Both the position numbers and the translations under genes were made by a program. Shown here one piece after another: positions 56,201 to 64,000 of a stretch of 64,000 nt of DNA; within the stretch, counting starts at the first letter, position 1, and every line of letters begins with the position of its first letter. This DNA comes from an uncultured bacterium (lineage in GTDB: Bacteria > Krumholzibacteriota > Krumholzibacteriia > LZORAL124-64-63), in the NCBI GenBank assembly GCA_937864225.1, contig CALMJK010000008.1:1-64000 (forward strand), in the 5' to 3' direction. Below the pieces are notes generated by a model. It ran no database searches, had not been told where the DNA came from, and saw only the letters and a program-made list of their open reading frames with translations.

Positions 56201-59200
56201 CTTGCGGATCCCCTCACGTTCCCAACGGCTGCCCAGGAACTTGAGATCAGAGATCTCGAGGGCCGTATTGGACGGGGCGCCTGTCGAACGGTCTTCGTAC
56301 CAGACACGCACGTGCGTGATCTGATCGATTCTCGGCGACGCGCCTCCGGCCGGCGTGACCGTCGAGGCGTTGTTGATGCGGATGCGGAATTTCCGCCAAG
56401 CCTGACCTTGAGGGATGTTGGCCGTGAGTTCAGGCGGATAATCCCTCAGCACGTCCACGAGGGCCGAATCGGCCAGGTCGACGGTGATCGTGAAGTATCC
56501 GTCCCGCGTTTCGTGCAGCGTGTCGCCATCGAGATCCTCGGTGTCCTCCCGGAAGTTCGCTTCCGTCCCGTTGATCGTCGGGAAGGGGTTGTCGTAGCTG
56601 ACGAAGTCTGCGCTGTAATAGTCGGGTCCGCCGGCCCCTTGCATAATTCCATCCAGCCCGGTGTCTTCTGTGTTGGTGAAGACCCCGTCTCGATTGGCGT
56701 CCTCAAACTGGAACGTCCCGACCTCGAGACCGCCGGCGCCATCGCTCGGCCAGTTGAAATCTTCGCTCACATAGCCAAAATCGACGTGCAGCGTGCCGCG
56801 CCGGTCGAACTGGTCGGGACGGAAATCGTTGACCCAGAACTCGAGAAACTGCGCTCGCGTCAGATCGATGCCGCTGCGGCCGAGGCCGCGCATGATGCCG
56901 CCCCAACTCGCCTCCTGCCAACCGGAGGCGCCGCCGTCCAGCCAGAGTTGCAGCACTTGTTGCGGTTCGCGTCCTTCCTCCTCCCGCAGTTCGGGATTCA
57001 GGTAGCGACGCAGCACGCTGTCCTTCGGAAGGTACCAGCGCGTGTCGACCCGCATTTCCGGCGCGAAGTCGCGGTCGTCCGCGGTCTCCGCGACGTACGC
57101 CGCGTCGCGGCCCGTCGCCGGGGAACTGCCAAGCATCCAGGAGAGACGGCTGATCGGCATCACGTCCGAGGCGTCGATCCCCTCGAAGTCTTCCAGGAAA
57201 ACGTCGCCCTTCGTGTTGGGGTTGGGCACGCTCAGCGCCACCTCGCCGTTCAACTGCACCGTGCTCGGGCGGTCGGTGTCGCGCCGCGCGAGAAAATTCG
57301 CGACGTGAGTCAGGAAATACGGCTCGAAGGTGTGCTGGACGTTCAGGTTGCCGACCAGTGTGCGGCTGGGTTCCTCGCCGAGCTTGGCCTTGTAACCGGC
57401 GATCTGGTTCGTCTCGAACAGCCAGGTCGTGGAGATGCGACTGGCGCGCCCGAGATCGAAACCCAAGTTGAAGCCCAGCAGGTTGCTGTTCCCCCCGCCC
57501 ATGAACGGCGCGTACTGGTAGTTGACGCTGATCTGCGAATCCGGGCTCAGCCGATTCACCGCGTCGCCCCTGAGCGAGATCTGCCCGAATGTATAATCGA
57601 TGTCGTAGTCCACGCCGCGCTGCAGCGTTTGCCCATCGAGGATGACCGTTTCGGAGCCTTCCTCGATGTTGCTGTCATGCAGATCGATGGTGCCGCTGGC
57701 GGCGGCGTGCTTGGCGACGAGCCGGAATTTGTTGTACTGGCTGAACTGGTTCAACAGGGTGTAATCGTAGATTTGGGGGACGAGGTTCTGGCTGAGCTGT
57801 GACTCGGCCCAGATGAACGTGTCCGCGGTGGCCGCGTATTCCTCGTACTTTGCCTGCGCGGCGTTGAAGGGTTCTGGAAAATCGAGCGGGAACTTCAAGA
57901 GGCCCGCTTGCAGATCGAACAGGTTCTGGTCTTCCTTGTCGACGTATCCGTCCGGCGGACCGCTGCGCTGCGGGTTCGTCCGATCGAGGCCGAAAATGCG
58001 GATCCAGTCCAGGCCGGACAGGTCCTGCGCCGGCAGAACAGTGGCCTGTCCCGTGTATTCGACGCGCAGATCGAACGATTCGGCGTCGATGTTGGAGCCC
58101 CCGAGATGATAGATGTTTTTGAGCGGGTATCCCCAGGCGTGGGCGGTCTCGGCGTTGTACAGATCCGGTTTGAGCAGCTTCATGCGCAGGTAGGGGGTGC
58201 CGTCGATGTCAACGCGCGCGTCCTCGTCGAGACCGGGGTCGTCGCCGACCTCGTAGAGAAGGGTGCCGCTTGGATCGCCGAGATCACCCACCACGTCGTA
58301 GATGACACCCAGCTTGTCGGTGACGGCGTACTCCTCCTTGAGATCGATGGCCACGAAATTGCCGTTCTGATCCAGCAGGAGCGCGAAGTTTGTCACGCGC
58401 CGCCAGCGTAGGCCCTTCACGACCGGCGGCAGCGAAAAGACGCCACCCTCTTCCCAGCGGCCCGACGCGTCGAGATAGAGGGCGACGTCCTTGACCTCGT
58501 CGGGCCCGGGCAGGCCGCTGCTGTCGAAGACAAAGATCTGCACGGAACTGGGGTCGATGAAGGCTCCGGCCGGCCGGCCCGGGTCGTCCGGGGCGTAAGG
58601 CCCGAAGAACTGTCCGGGCGGCAGATCCAGCCTGAAGAAGCGGAATTTCAAATAGTTCTGACACTCGATGCTGTGTTCGGTGACCTCTCCGCCGCGGCTG
58701 TTGAACGATTTGGCGGCGCTTTCCGCTTTCTGCTTGCTGGCCACGACGGTGAAATCGGCCCGCCCGCACGCGCCGGTCACCTTGATGCCGAAAAGCCCTG
58801 ATTTGTTCGAACTGTAGCCGAGCAGCTGGCTGCCGGGCAGCGTGAGGCCGACGTCACCCGTTTCAATGCTCTGGATGACCTCGTCCTCGTCGCCTCGGTA
58901 CGCCAGCTTGATCTTCGTGGCCTCGGGTCCCATCGCCTCGCTGTTGTGGTCGACCTCGATCTGGATCTTCTCGCCGATCGTGCCGGCGAGGTTGATCTGG
59001 AGCTGTTGTTCCATGTCCAGCGTCGGGAACAGGCTTTGGCTTTGCCTCCGTTCGGTCGCCACGAACTTGTTGCTCACCCTGCTCTCGCCGGAGAGCGCGA
59101 TGTGCTCGCGCCCGCTCACTTTGATCATGGTCTTCTCGCCGCGGCCGATGATCTTCTCCAGGGTGCGCGGCAACTTGATCGGGATCGTGAGGTTCAGGAG

Positions 59201-59827
59201 TCCGTCGCGGCCGTCACGCCCGCCCTTGTTTCGCTTGACGTCGAGCAGCTCCGCGCGCACGGCCAGCGCCGACACGCCGAGGCGCCGCTGTGCGTAGGCG
59301 TCCAAATCGTCGATATAGAGATCGAGCGTCGGTTCATCCACGTGGCGGGGCGGATTCCAGAAGAAACCGCCAGCCAGCCGCTCGCTTGGCGGGAACAAAG
59401 CCAGCCAACGCGGGTACTCGAAGACGCTCGCAAGGCCGGTGACGCCGTCGATTTCCACGGTGGTGTCGCGGCGCTGGCGTTCAGCAACCGAACGCTGGTA
59501 GACGTTGGCCAACAGCAGATCGGGCAGGTCCGCGCCAGCCGTCTCCTCCCACAGCGGGTCCACGCCTCGCAGCAGCAGGCGCTGCCGTAGCGCGAGCCGC
59601 TCGGCGCCGAGCAGACGAGGATCGCGCGTTGATCGCAGCACGGGGTCCAAACCGGGTAGGATCAGGCCACCGTAATCTGGATCGGCCCGCGCCGGCGCGC
59701 CGCAGAGGCCAAGGGCGGCCAGCAGGATCCACAGACCCGCTGGCTTCCTCTTCCCCGACCACGAGCCGCCGCGGAACCGAGGAGCAAAGCCGGTGGCTTT
59801 TCGAGGAGGAAAGGCGGAATCGCTCAA
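53198..59827 (-). CDS. sprA: SprA/Sov-type giant outer-membrane protein (type 9 secretion translocon homologue)
   Basis: About 2209 residues. In Bacteroidota SprA is the 36-strand outer-membrane channel of type 9 secretion. After a signal peptide (GLWILLAALGLCGAPARA, near residue 45) come the family landmarks: LQINLAGTIGEKIQIEVDH, GDVGLTLPGSQLLGYSSNKSGLFG, NIYHLGGSNID, FLEDFEG near 877, and a C-terminal barrel ending in Phe (VEATFVF). A Pro/Glu-rich then coiled-coil insertion of about 120 residues (about 1785-1905) interrupts the barrel. The TTG at 59827 follows GAGGAG; the frame is open to a GTG at 59953, so the start is uncertain. No other T9SS gene is in the window. Confidence 0.9.
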   Translation of the reverse strand: MSDSAFPPRKATGFAPRFRGGSWSGKRKPAGLWILLAALGLCGAPARADPDYGGLILPGLDPVLRSTRDPRLLGAERLALRQRLLLRGVDPLWEETAGADLPDLLLANVYQRSVAERQRRDTTVEIDGVTGLASVFEYPRWLALFPPSERLAGGFFWNPPRHVDEPTLDLYIDDLDAYAQRRLGVSALAVRAELLDVKRNKGGRDGRDGLLNLTIPIKLPRTLEKIIGRGEKTMIKVSGREHIALSGESRVSNKFVATERRQSQSLFPTLDMEQQLQINLAGTIGEKIQIEVDHNSEAMGPEATKIKLAYRGDEDEVIQSIETGDVGLTLPGSQLLGYSSNKSGLFGIKVTGACGRADFTVVASKQKAESAAKSFNSRGGEVTEHSIECQNYLKFRFFRLDLPPGQFFGPYAPDDPGRPAGAFIDPSSVQIFVFDSSGLPGPDEVKDVALYLDASGRWEEGGVFSLPPVVKGLRWRRVTNFALLLDQNGNFVAIDLKEEYAVTDKLGVIYDVVGDLGDPSGTLLYEVGDDPGLDEDARVDIDGTPYLRMKLLKPDLYNAETAHAWGYPLKNIYHLGGSNIDAESFDLRVEYTGQATVLPAQDLSGLDWIRIFGLDRTNPQRSGPPDGYVDKEDQNLFDLQAGLLKFPLDFPEPFNAAQAKYEEYAATADTFIWAESQLSQNLVPQIYDYTLLNQFSQYNKFRLVAKHAAASGTIDLHDSNIEEGSETVILDGQTLQRGVDYDIDYTFGQISLRGDAVNRLSPDSQISVNYQYAPFMGGGNSNLLGFNLGFDLGRASRISTTWLFETNQIAGYKAKLGEEPSRTLVGNLNVQHTFEPYFLTHVANFLARRDTDRPSTVQLNGEVALSVPNPNTKGDVFLEDFEGIDASDVMPISRLSWMLGSSPATGRDAAYVAETADDRDFAPEMRVDTRWYLPKDSVLRRYLNPELREEEGREPQQVLQLWLDGGASGWQEASWGGIMRGLGRSGIDLTRAQFLEFWVNDFRPDQFDRRGTLHVDFGYVSEDFNWPSDGAGGLEVGTFQFEDANRDGVFTNTEDTGLDGIMQGAGGPDYYSADFVSYDNPFPTINGTEANFREDTEDLDGDTLHETRDGYFTITVDLADSALVDVLRDYPPELTANIPQGQAWRKFRIRINNASTVTPAGGASPRIDQITHVRVWYEDRSTGAPSNTALEISDLKFLGSRWEREGIRKRLTEDILTPAERGPGESFFIGEVNNKENPDYYSPFNVRVERDIMEKESSLVLDFNELERDHLVRVSKYVSPRGDNYTQYGTINWWWFCPRTDLGDMDLFFRIGGDTLNYYEVSYRFDEGPGARSGWRQVNLDLAQLTNAKFADYDSVQNWIATTVTDVNDGHPYRVRVVGKPDLRRVKRYYFGVINEVRDQPVSGYFFLNDVRLESVKRESGMAKHAAARLNMADVVKIDFDWSGRDADFHGLNANRGQGFTNEDWSLSGSTRVDDFMPLLGYQMPVSFSRRQTIQRPKYLTNSDVELIDADVKNAQSTVDTRESYSVRLNHSPSRVAVLRYMLDPWAFSYSGSNSSQRGPLEHQRLRNSQGSLVYDLSIPRRYDLGRYLFFGAIPVLGDVAILPRKISFGGNVSRSRRQLETVLASGAVKINPEQTTHRGTLNGSLEYTPLTIADVSLTMRSDRDLLRRRQWLGVNVGEEINFSQGIQVRFNLPKLTGLPKTALLEPARAGLAALNAMRPQVTFNGGYEVNKDPSIRQAGDPAGIRSISNSGDWDFRLSVPVDRFIKSRFPERGKAEDLDRRETIERQRRLGRRTGRESDAEPAPLPEEEQEAPAPGDAPLSGAEIPAEEQPPAGPAPAPGDVPASPTYDDEALTPEERLRLEEEALLEQARQRDARERQAREDREPAAADSVAGKGQGIKLPNPGKLLLNALRGMAPIQAQYSLRRTSSYARLSSEDNFWYRLGLSEALDVADSLYAISRLTDRASVNFSTNFKFSRGLSADVKFVQSTGFSEQAGLLQKQYQQDWPDLRLALTGLERWSIFKGQKGDGWFRASGVDIGYKHSKTVSGATSSQYNPRTSTTISPRWNMTFANQMTATLNVGITRDRTLSNGTETASSRLNIGVQMRHSFRAERFLAKLKLYKPGAIPTVNMDVDVTYNRQRDERRLPGATVPDAQTGQDRISFNPRFSYQITKNLTGAMRLGYSRDKSIQTDTVTQTFGLGVEATFVF

Positions 59828-59888
59828 CTGGCCATTCTCCTCGCACGATTGCGCATCACGAGCGACGCTGGGCGATGCCTCTCCGACA

Positions 59889-59918
59889 TTGTCCCGGGCC
59901 GTTCTCCAGTCTAGACTG
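59889..59918 (+). promoter_or_regulatory. Candidate lptFG promoter with palindrome over the -10
   Basis: TTGTCC (59889-59894), 17 bases, TAGACT (59912-59917). The -10 lies inside CAGTCTAGACTG (59907-59918), a perfect 12-base palindrome. The gap between sprA and lptF is divergent (248 bases), so a regulator here could control both sides. Both hexamers are only four of six matches. Confidence 0.4.
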
Positions 59919-60075
59919 CTTCGGCGCGGCTGGAGGCGGTCAGCACCGTCCACGAAAGCGGTCGAACCGACTCCCCCGCTGGTCGCCCTCCCCGGCCGGT
60001 CCGCCCCGGACTCGCTCGCGGCGGCTACGGGGAGGGAGCGGCGTCAGCACCGCCGGGGCAAAGCAGGGGAATTCG

Positions 60076-61482
60076 ATGTTTCTGATCTATAAACACTTGC
60101 TCCGGGCCACGGTGGGGCCGTTCCTGTTCGGCTTCGGGGTGACCACTTTCGTGCTCCTCATCGACTACTTATACCGCTACGTCGAGCTGTTCGTCGAGAA
60201 GGGGGTTCCGTTTTTCATCGCGACCGAGTTTCTGGTTCTGAGCCTGGGACATACATTTGCATTATCCATACCAATGGCCATCCTGATCGGGGTGCTCATG
60301 GGCGTGGGCCAACTCGCGGCCGACCATGAGATCGTGGCCCTCAAGGCGAGCGGCATTGGCCTCGACGCCCTCTACCGGCCACTGCTGGGCGGGGCCGCCT
60401 TCGTCATGATTTGCCTCACCGCCTACAACCATTTCGTGTTCCCCGAATCCAATCATCGCTTGGCCAATCTCCTGACCGACATCGGACGCTCCAAGCCGCT
60501 CCTGGAAATTCGGCCGCAGGTATTCGCCGAACTCAACGACCGGGTCACGATCTGGGTGGCCGCGAAGGATGATCGAACCGGCGAGCTGCGCGACGTGCGC
60601 ATCCTCGAAAAGGAGAATCCCGAGGATCTCCGACCTCGGCTGACCACGGCGGTCCGCGGCCGCCTCATCCCGCGACCGGCGGAGGGCGCCGCCGTGCTGG
60701 AACTCATGGAGGGCGAAATCCACAGCCTGCCAGAGGACAATGACCCAGCCCGTTACAACATCGTCCGTTTCCAGCGGCACAATCTTTTCGTGCGCAACGC
60801 CGAACGCAGCCTGGAGGAATCGCGGCGCACGGCCCGCGGCGACCGAGAGATGAATCTTCGCGCGCTCTGGACGGCGGCGCGCCGCGAGCGCGCAGACCAA
60901 GGCCAGATCCGCGCGAACACCGCCGACATCGCGGCCAGGCTCACCACGAAGGAATGGGCGATCTTGCGGCCGGACGAACGCGCTGGCGCCCTCGCTCGCG
61001 GCGCGACCGGGGGCAGCCAGCCACGCGCCTTCCGGAAGGCCGCCCAGGCCGGAGTCCGGCAAGAGGTGGAGATGGCGTCGAGTTCCGCCGGTGTGCAGGC
61101 GCAGGTCCTCGCCAGCCACCAGGTGGCCGAGAATCGCTACATGGTCGAGTTCCACAAGAAATTCGCGATCCCGTTCGCGTGTGTCGTTTTCGTGCTCCTG
61201 GGACTGCCCCTGGCCGTGACCGCCTCGCGCGCCGGCCGCGGCGTGTCGGTGGCCGTCGCGATGTCCCTTTATCTCGTGTATTACCTGTTCCTCATCGGTG
61301 GTGAGAAGCTGTCCGACCGCGGCCGCCTCGATCCCTTTCTGGCGATGTGGGCGGCAAACATCGTGCTGACGGGCATCGGGATCCCGCTGGCGGTGCGCGC
61401 CGTGCGCGAAACGCCCTTCCCGCGGTGCCCCTGGCCAAGACGAACCCGGTCAATCGTCGAGGGCGTGGAGGCGCAGCCGTGA
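60076..61482 (+). CDS. lptF: LptF/LptG family permease (first subunit)
   Basis: Inner-membrane subunit of the lipopolysaccharide transporter that extracts LPS with LptB. The 468 residues have three N-terminal membrane segments (starting YKHLLRATVGPFLFGFG), a long periplasmic part and three C-terminal segments (FAIPFACVVFVLLGLPLAV). The periplasmic part carries a long charged helical insertion (about 235-345), as in FCB members. The ATG at 60076 follows AGGGGA. Divergent from sprA. Confidence 0.92.
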   Translation: MFLIYKHLLRATVGPFLFGFGVTTFVLLIDYLYRYVELFVEKGVPFFIATEFLVLSLGHTFALSIPMAILIGVLMGVGQLAADHEIVALKASGIGLDALYRPLLGGAAFVMICLTAYNHFVFPESNHRLANLLTDIGRSKPLLEIRPQVFAELNDRVTIWVAAKDDRTGELRDVRILEKENPEDLRPRLTTAVRGRLIPRPAEGAAVLELMEGEIHSLPEDNDPARYNIVRFQRHNLFVRNAERSLEESRRTARGDREMNLRALWTAARRERADQGQIRANTADIAARLTTKEWAILRPDERAGALARGATGGSQPRAFRKAAQAGVRQEVEMASSSAGVQAQVLASHQVAENRYMVEFHKKFAIPFACVVFVLLGLPLAVTASRAGRGVSVAVAMSLYLVYYLFLIGGEKLSDRGRLDPFLAMWAANIVLTGIGIPLAVRAVRETPFPRCPWPRRTRSIVEGVEAQP

Positions 61483-62552
61483 ATCTTGTTCAACGGGCGG
61501 TCCTGGGCGCCTTCCTGAGGATCCTGGGCACGACGATGGCGGGAGCCCTGGTCCTGTTCACGCTGGTCGACCTTTTCGAGCACATCGGCAATTTCCTCGA
61601 CAACCAGGCCACGCTGTCTCAGGTCGCGCGCTACTATCTGTACAAGTCGCCGTGGATCATCGACATCTGCCTGCCCGTGGCCATGCTCATGTCCGCTCTC
61701 TTCACGATCGGGAACATGGCGCGCTACAACGAGTTAACGGCGCTCTTCGCGGCGGGGCGCTCCTTGCTCCAGGTCACGAGACCCCTGGTGGCGGCGGCCG
61801 CGCTGGCGAGCGCCTTCTCGCTCGCCTGGAGCGAATGGGTCCTGCCGCGGGCCAACAGCGCGCGCAACCACGTTTACAACGTGGAAATCCACAAACGGCC
61901 CGACCGCTCCCGCCCCACCACGGAAATCGCCCTCACCGGCGACGACGGAAGGCTCTACTTCGCCCGGACCTTCGATCCGGCGCACGGACTGCTGACGGAA
62001 CTGTCCGTGCAGACCTTCGCCGGCGCGGTCGTCACCGAGCGGATCGACGCCAACCGCGCGGAGTGGACCGACGGGCGGTGGGTTCTCTTCGAAGGCACCC
62101 GGCGGACCTTCGCCGGGGAGGACGAGCATGCGGTCCCGTTCAGCCGCCTCGAGGCGCCGTTCCTGGCCGCCGGGCCGGCGGAATTCAGTCGCGAGCGCAT
62201 CAAACCAGAAGACATGAACGTGCGCCAGTTGCTGGCTCGCATCGCGCTCATGCGGCGCAGCGGGGCCGACCCCACTGAGTACGAAGTGGACCTGCAGTTC
62301 AAACTGGCCTTCCCCGGCGTGCACCTGATCGTGGTCTTTCTGGGCCTCCTGCTCGCTTCGGGCCCTCGCAAGACCAATGTCGCGTCGGGTTTCGGCTGGA
62401 CGGTGCTGATCAGCTTCGGATACTATCTCACCATGAATTTCGGGCGCGCCTTGGGACAGAGCGGCGCGCTGCCGCCGGTGGTGGCCGGCTGGGGCGGGAA
62501 CGCCCTTTACTCTCTGGCGGCGGTCGCGCTCTGGGCGCGGGCCCGGCGCTGA
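61479..62552 (+). CDS. lptG: LptF/LptG family permease (second subunit)
   Basis: Partner of the preceding subunit, 357 residues with six membrane segments and a beta-jellyroll periplasmic domain (EIALTGDDGRLYFARTF through RWVLFEGTRRTF). FTLVDLFEHIGNFL and the LKLAFP-type return segment (FKLAFPGVHLIVVFLGL) are typical. The GTG at 61479 overlaps the lptF TGA (GTGA) with GGAGG seven bases upstream. Together the genes indicate a Gram-negative outer membrane with LPS. Confidence 0.93.
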   Translation: MNLVQRAVLGAFLRILGTTMAGALVLFTLVDLFEHIGNFLDNQATLSQVARYYLYKSPWIIDICLPVAMLMSALFTIGNMARYNELTALFAAGRSLLQVTRPLVAAAALASAFSLAWSEWVLPRANSARNHVYNVEIHKRPDRSRPTTEIALTGDDGRLYFARTFDPAHGLLTELSVQTFAGAVVTERIDANRAEWTDGRWVLFEGTRRTFAGEDEHAVPFSRLEAPFLAAGPAEFSRERIKPEDMNVRQLLARIALMRRSGADPTEYEVDLQFKLAFPGVHLIVVFLGLLLASGPRKTNVASGFGWTVLISFGYYLTMNFGRALGQSGALPPVVAGWGGNALYSLAAVALWARARR

Positions 62553-62574
62553 CCGTCGTCCTGTCCCAGACGGC

Positions 62575-62604
62575 TTGATTTGCGCGCTTCGGCCTCGTAA
62601 TTTG
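62575..62604 (+). promoter_or_regulatory. Weak FCB-type promoter of the PKD lipoprotein gene
   Basis: TTG (62575-62577), 20 bases, TAATTTG (62598-62604), one base short of TAnnTTTG. The leader to the ATG at 62676 would be about 65 bases. Supported mainly by the same 20-base spacing as the two stronger cases. Confidence 0.3.
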
Positions 62605-62675
62605 ATGCTGGCTCGGGGGGCCGGGCGACGCGCTCGGCGGGGGCTTCACCGCAAGTGCCGGAAGTCGGAGAGTTT

Positions 62676-63353
62676 ATGCGAAAACCTCTCGTTCCCGTTC
62701 TGTTGGCCGTGCTGGGCGTGCTTGTCGTCGCCGGCTGCAACAGCGAAAACCTCGTCCCCTACTTTGCGCGCGTGGACAGCAGCGAAGAATGTGGCGTGGC
62801 GCCGCTGCCCGTCCAGTTCGCCGCCCGCGCCTCCGGCGGGGACGACCTGGATGCTTTCACCGGCGCCAACGCTTACCTGGACATCTTTTGGGATTTTCGG
62901 GACGGAGATACGGCCAACGGCAGCTTGGTTTACCACACGTTCGATACCCCGGGCCATTACGACGTCATGGTCACCGTCTCGGACAAGGACGGCGAAGGCG
63001 AGACAGTCTATCTTCCCGTCGAGGTATTGGCGGATTCCTTGACGGTCGTGACCGCCCCGGACGGCAACGGCGCCGAGCCCGACACCACGGTCGCCAGCGG
63101 CCAGTCGCTGCCCTTCACGGTCTTCGCCAGCGCGTGCGATTTCCAAGCCGAGACCGACGACGCGGGGTACGAACTCCGCTTTGTTTTCACCTGGCTGATG
63201 GATGACGTGGCTCAGAGCGTCTACAGAGTGAGATCTCCCTCCCACGCGTTCGCGCTCGCCGACACCGGGCTGCGCCATGTCGTGCTCACGATCCTCGATC
63301 CCCAGCGCTCGCTCACGCGTCGAGACACGGTCACCGTTCTCGTGACGCCATAG
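62676..63353 (+). CDS. PKD-domain lipoprotein
   Basis: A 225-residue predicted lipoprotein: hydrophobic signal ending in VVAGC, with the lipid-accepting Cys21. A PKD-like beta domain is visible around 70-115 (YLDIFWDFRDGD, then YHTFDTPGHYDVMVTVSDKDG). A second, similar beta domain follows (FTVFASACDF...YELRFVFTWLMDD...LRHVVLTILD). It probably faces the periplasm or cell surface; role unknown. The ATG at 62676 has GGAG five bases upstream and gives a proper lipobox; a GTG seven codons earlier is less likely. Confidence 0.8.
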   Translation: MRKPLVPVLLAVLGVLVVAGCNSENLVPYFARVDSSEECGVAPLPVQFAARASGGDDLDAFTGANAYLDIFWDFRDGDTANGSLVYHTFDTPGHYDVMVTVSDKDGEGETVYLPVEVLADSLTVVTAPDGNGAEPDTTVASGQSLPFTVFASACDFQAETDDAGYELRFVFTWLMDDVAQSVYRVRSPSHAFALADTGLRHVVLTILDPQRSLTRRDTVTVLVTP

Positions 63354-63376
63354 CGGCGCGCGTGATCCGCGCACCA

Positions 63377-63409
63377 GAACGCCCGGCCGCCAGCGCGCGC
63401 CGGGCGTTC
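63377..63409. terminator. Bidirectional terminator hairpin between convergent genes
   Basis: GAACGCCCGGC and GCCGGGCGTTC pair perfectly over 11 bases with an 11-base loop, between the lipoprotein stop and the metK stop. T-runs are poor on both sides (CCTTGATT on the plus strand), but the position between convergent genes supports the role. Confidence 0.6.
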
Positions 63410-63436
63410 CCTTGATTCAAGTGCGGCTTGTCCCGT

Positions 63437-64000
63437 CTACCCCACCTCTCGCTGCAACTCAGCCGTCAGCTCGGTGCGCTCCCAGGTGAACTCCGGCTCC
63501 TCGCGACCGAAATGGCCGTAAGCCGCCGTCTTCTCGAAGATCCCTCGCCGCAACCGCAAACGCGTGATGATGCCCCGGGGTGTGAGATCGAACACGCGCT
63601 CGATCGCGCGCGTGATGCGCGCGTCGGGCACCTGACCGGTGCCGAAGGTGTCGACCATGATCGAAACCGGCTGTTCCACGCCGATGGCGTACGCAACCTG
63701 AACCTGGCAGCGCTCGGCAAGCCCGGCCGCCACCACGTTCTTGGCCACGTGCCGCGCAGCGTAGCAGGCCGAACGATCGACCTTCGTCGGATCCTTGCCG
63801 GAAAACGCGCCGCCGCCGTGGCAAGCGCTGCCCCCGTACGTGTCGACGATGATCTTGCGCCCGGTCAAGCCGCAGTCCCCCTGGGGGCCTCCGATCACGA
63901 AACGCCCCGTGGGATTGATGTGCACCTTGAACTTCTCATGGGACACCGGGAATTGTGCCAGGACCGGTCTGATCACTATCTCCAGCACAGCCTCCCGCAG
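63437..64000 (-). CDS. metK: S-adenosylmethionine synthetase, C-terminal part (runs off the window)
   Basis: Makes S-adenosylmethionine from methionine and ATP. Only the last 187 codons are in the window; the frame is still open at the edge and the start lies beyond it. The visible part contains [24 protein letters not shown], the glycine-rich [17 protein letters not shown] loop that binds ATP phosphates, and the C-terminal [16 protein letters not shown]. All are intact and typical. Confidence 0.97.
   Translation of the reverse strand: MREAVLEIVIRPVLAQFPVSHEKFKVHINPTGRFVIGGPQGDCGLTGRKIIVDTYGGSACHGGGAFSGKDPTKVDRSACYAARHVAKNVVAAGLAERCQVQVAYAIGVEQPVSIMVDTFGTGQVPDARITRAIERVFDLTPRGIITRLRLRRGIFEKTAAYGHFGREEPEFTWERTELTAELQREVG

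Noticed and set aside
53198-59827. SprA as evidence of a complete type 9 secretion system in this window
   Set aside because: No porK, porL, porM, porN, porT, porU or porV homologue is present here; only the translocon gene can be claimed.

Overview
The window is uniformly G+C-rich bacterial chromosome with almost no intergenic space. Several features point to the Fibrobacteres-Chlorobi-Bacteroidetes (FCB) superphylum, most likely one of its high-G+C uncultivated branches (Krumholzibacteriota- or Eisenbacteria-like); the phylum name is an inference. They are a complete SprA/Sov-type giant outer-membrane translocon protein (53198-59827), an adjacent LptF-LptG pair of the FCB type, secreted lamin-tail and temptin-like proteins, a PKD lipoprotein, and two promoters resembling the Bacteroidetes TTTG/TAnnTTTG pattern. 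No phage, insertion sequence, integrase, CRISPR array or rRNA was found.

Left part (1-10.4 kb, minus strand): tRNA-Lys with its own promoter and terminator, purA, a temptin-like secreted protein, the protein quality-control cluster tig-clpP-clpX-lon-engB, tRNA-Leu, and an orphan sigma-54-type response regulator behind a palindromic operator. From 10.5 to 16.6 kb a minus-strand block encodes an acyl-CoA:acetate CoA-transferase-type enzyme, alanine dehydrogenase, a 2-oxoacid:ferredoxin oxidoreductase (ferredoxin, alpha, fused beta-gamma) and an enoyl-CoA hydratase.

Middle part (16.8-42.6 kb): a biotin-dependent acyl-CoA carboxylase (carboxyltransferase, biotin carboxylase, biotin carrier), then methylmalonyl-CoA mutase large subunit and epimerase on the plus strand. 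The cobalamin-binding mutase subunit and the MeaB chaperone GTPase lie 15 kb away on the minus strand, at the head of a beta-oxidation block of three acyl-CoA dehydrogenases, thiolase and 3-hydroxyacyl-CoA dehydrogenase. Together with the 2-oxoacid oxidoreductase these genes form a route from branched-chain amino or fatty acids through acyl-CoAs and propionyl-CoA to succinyl-CoA. Between them sit TauE/SafE permease, M29 aminopeptidase, a putative beta-barrel protein, an ABC-2 exporter with an embedded secreted protein, exonuclease VII, leucyl aminopeptidase, and YIP1 and DUF2752 membrane proteins.

Right part (42.9-64 kb): the translation operon rimP-nusA-ylxQ-infB-(rbfA-nrnA)-truB-ribF, preceded by a promoter and a terminator-like attenuator. 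RbfA and NrnA are fused in one reading frame. Next come an M28 glutaminyl-cyclase-like peptidase overlapping sprA, the divergent lptF-lptG pair, a PKD lipoprotein, and the 3' part of metK, which runs off the window.

The less ordinary signals are the RbfA-NrnA fusion, a shared C-terminal DCE...WGxxK module on two secreted proteins, a 12-bp perfect hairpin covering the meaB ribosome binding site, the rimP leader attenuator, two promoters with identical geometry in front of the two catabolic operons, and the coupling of a cyclase-like enzyme to sprA. No single wholly new system was found.
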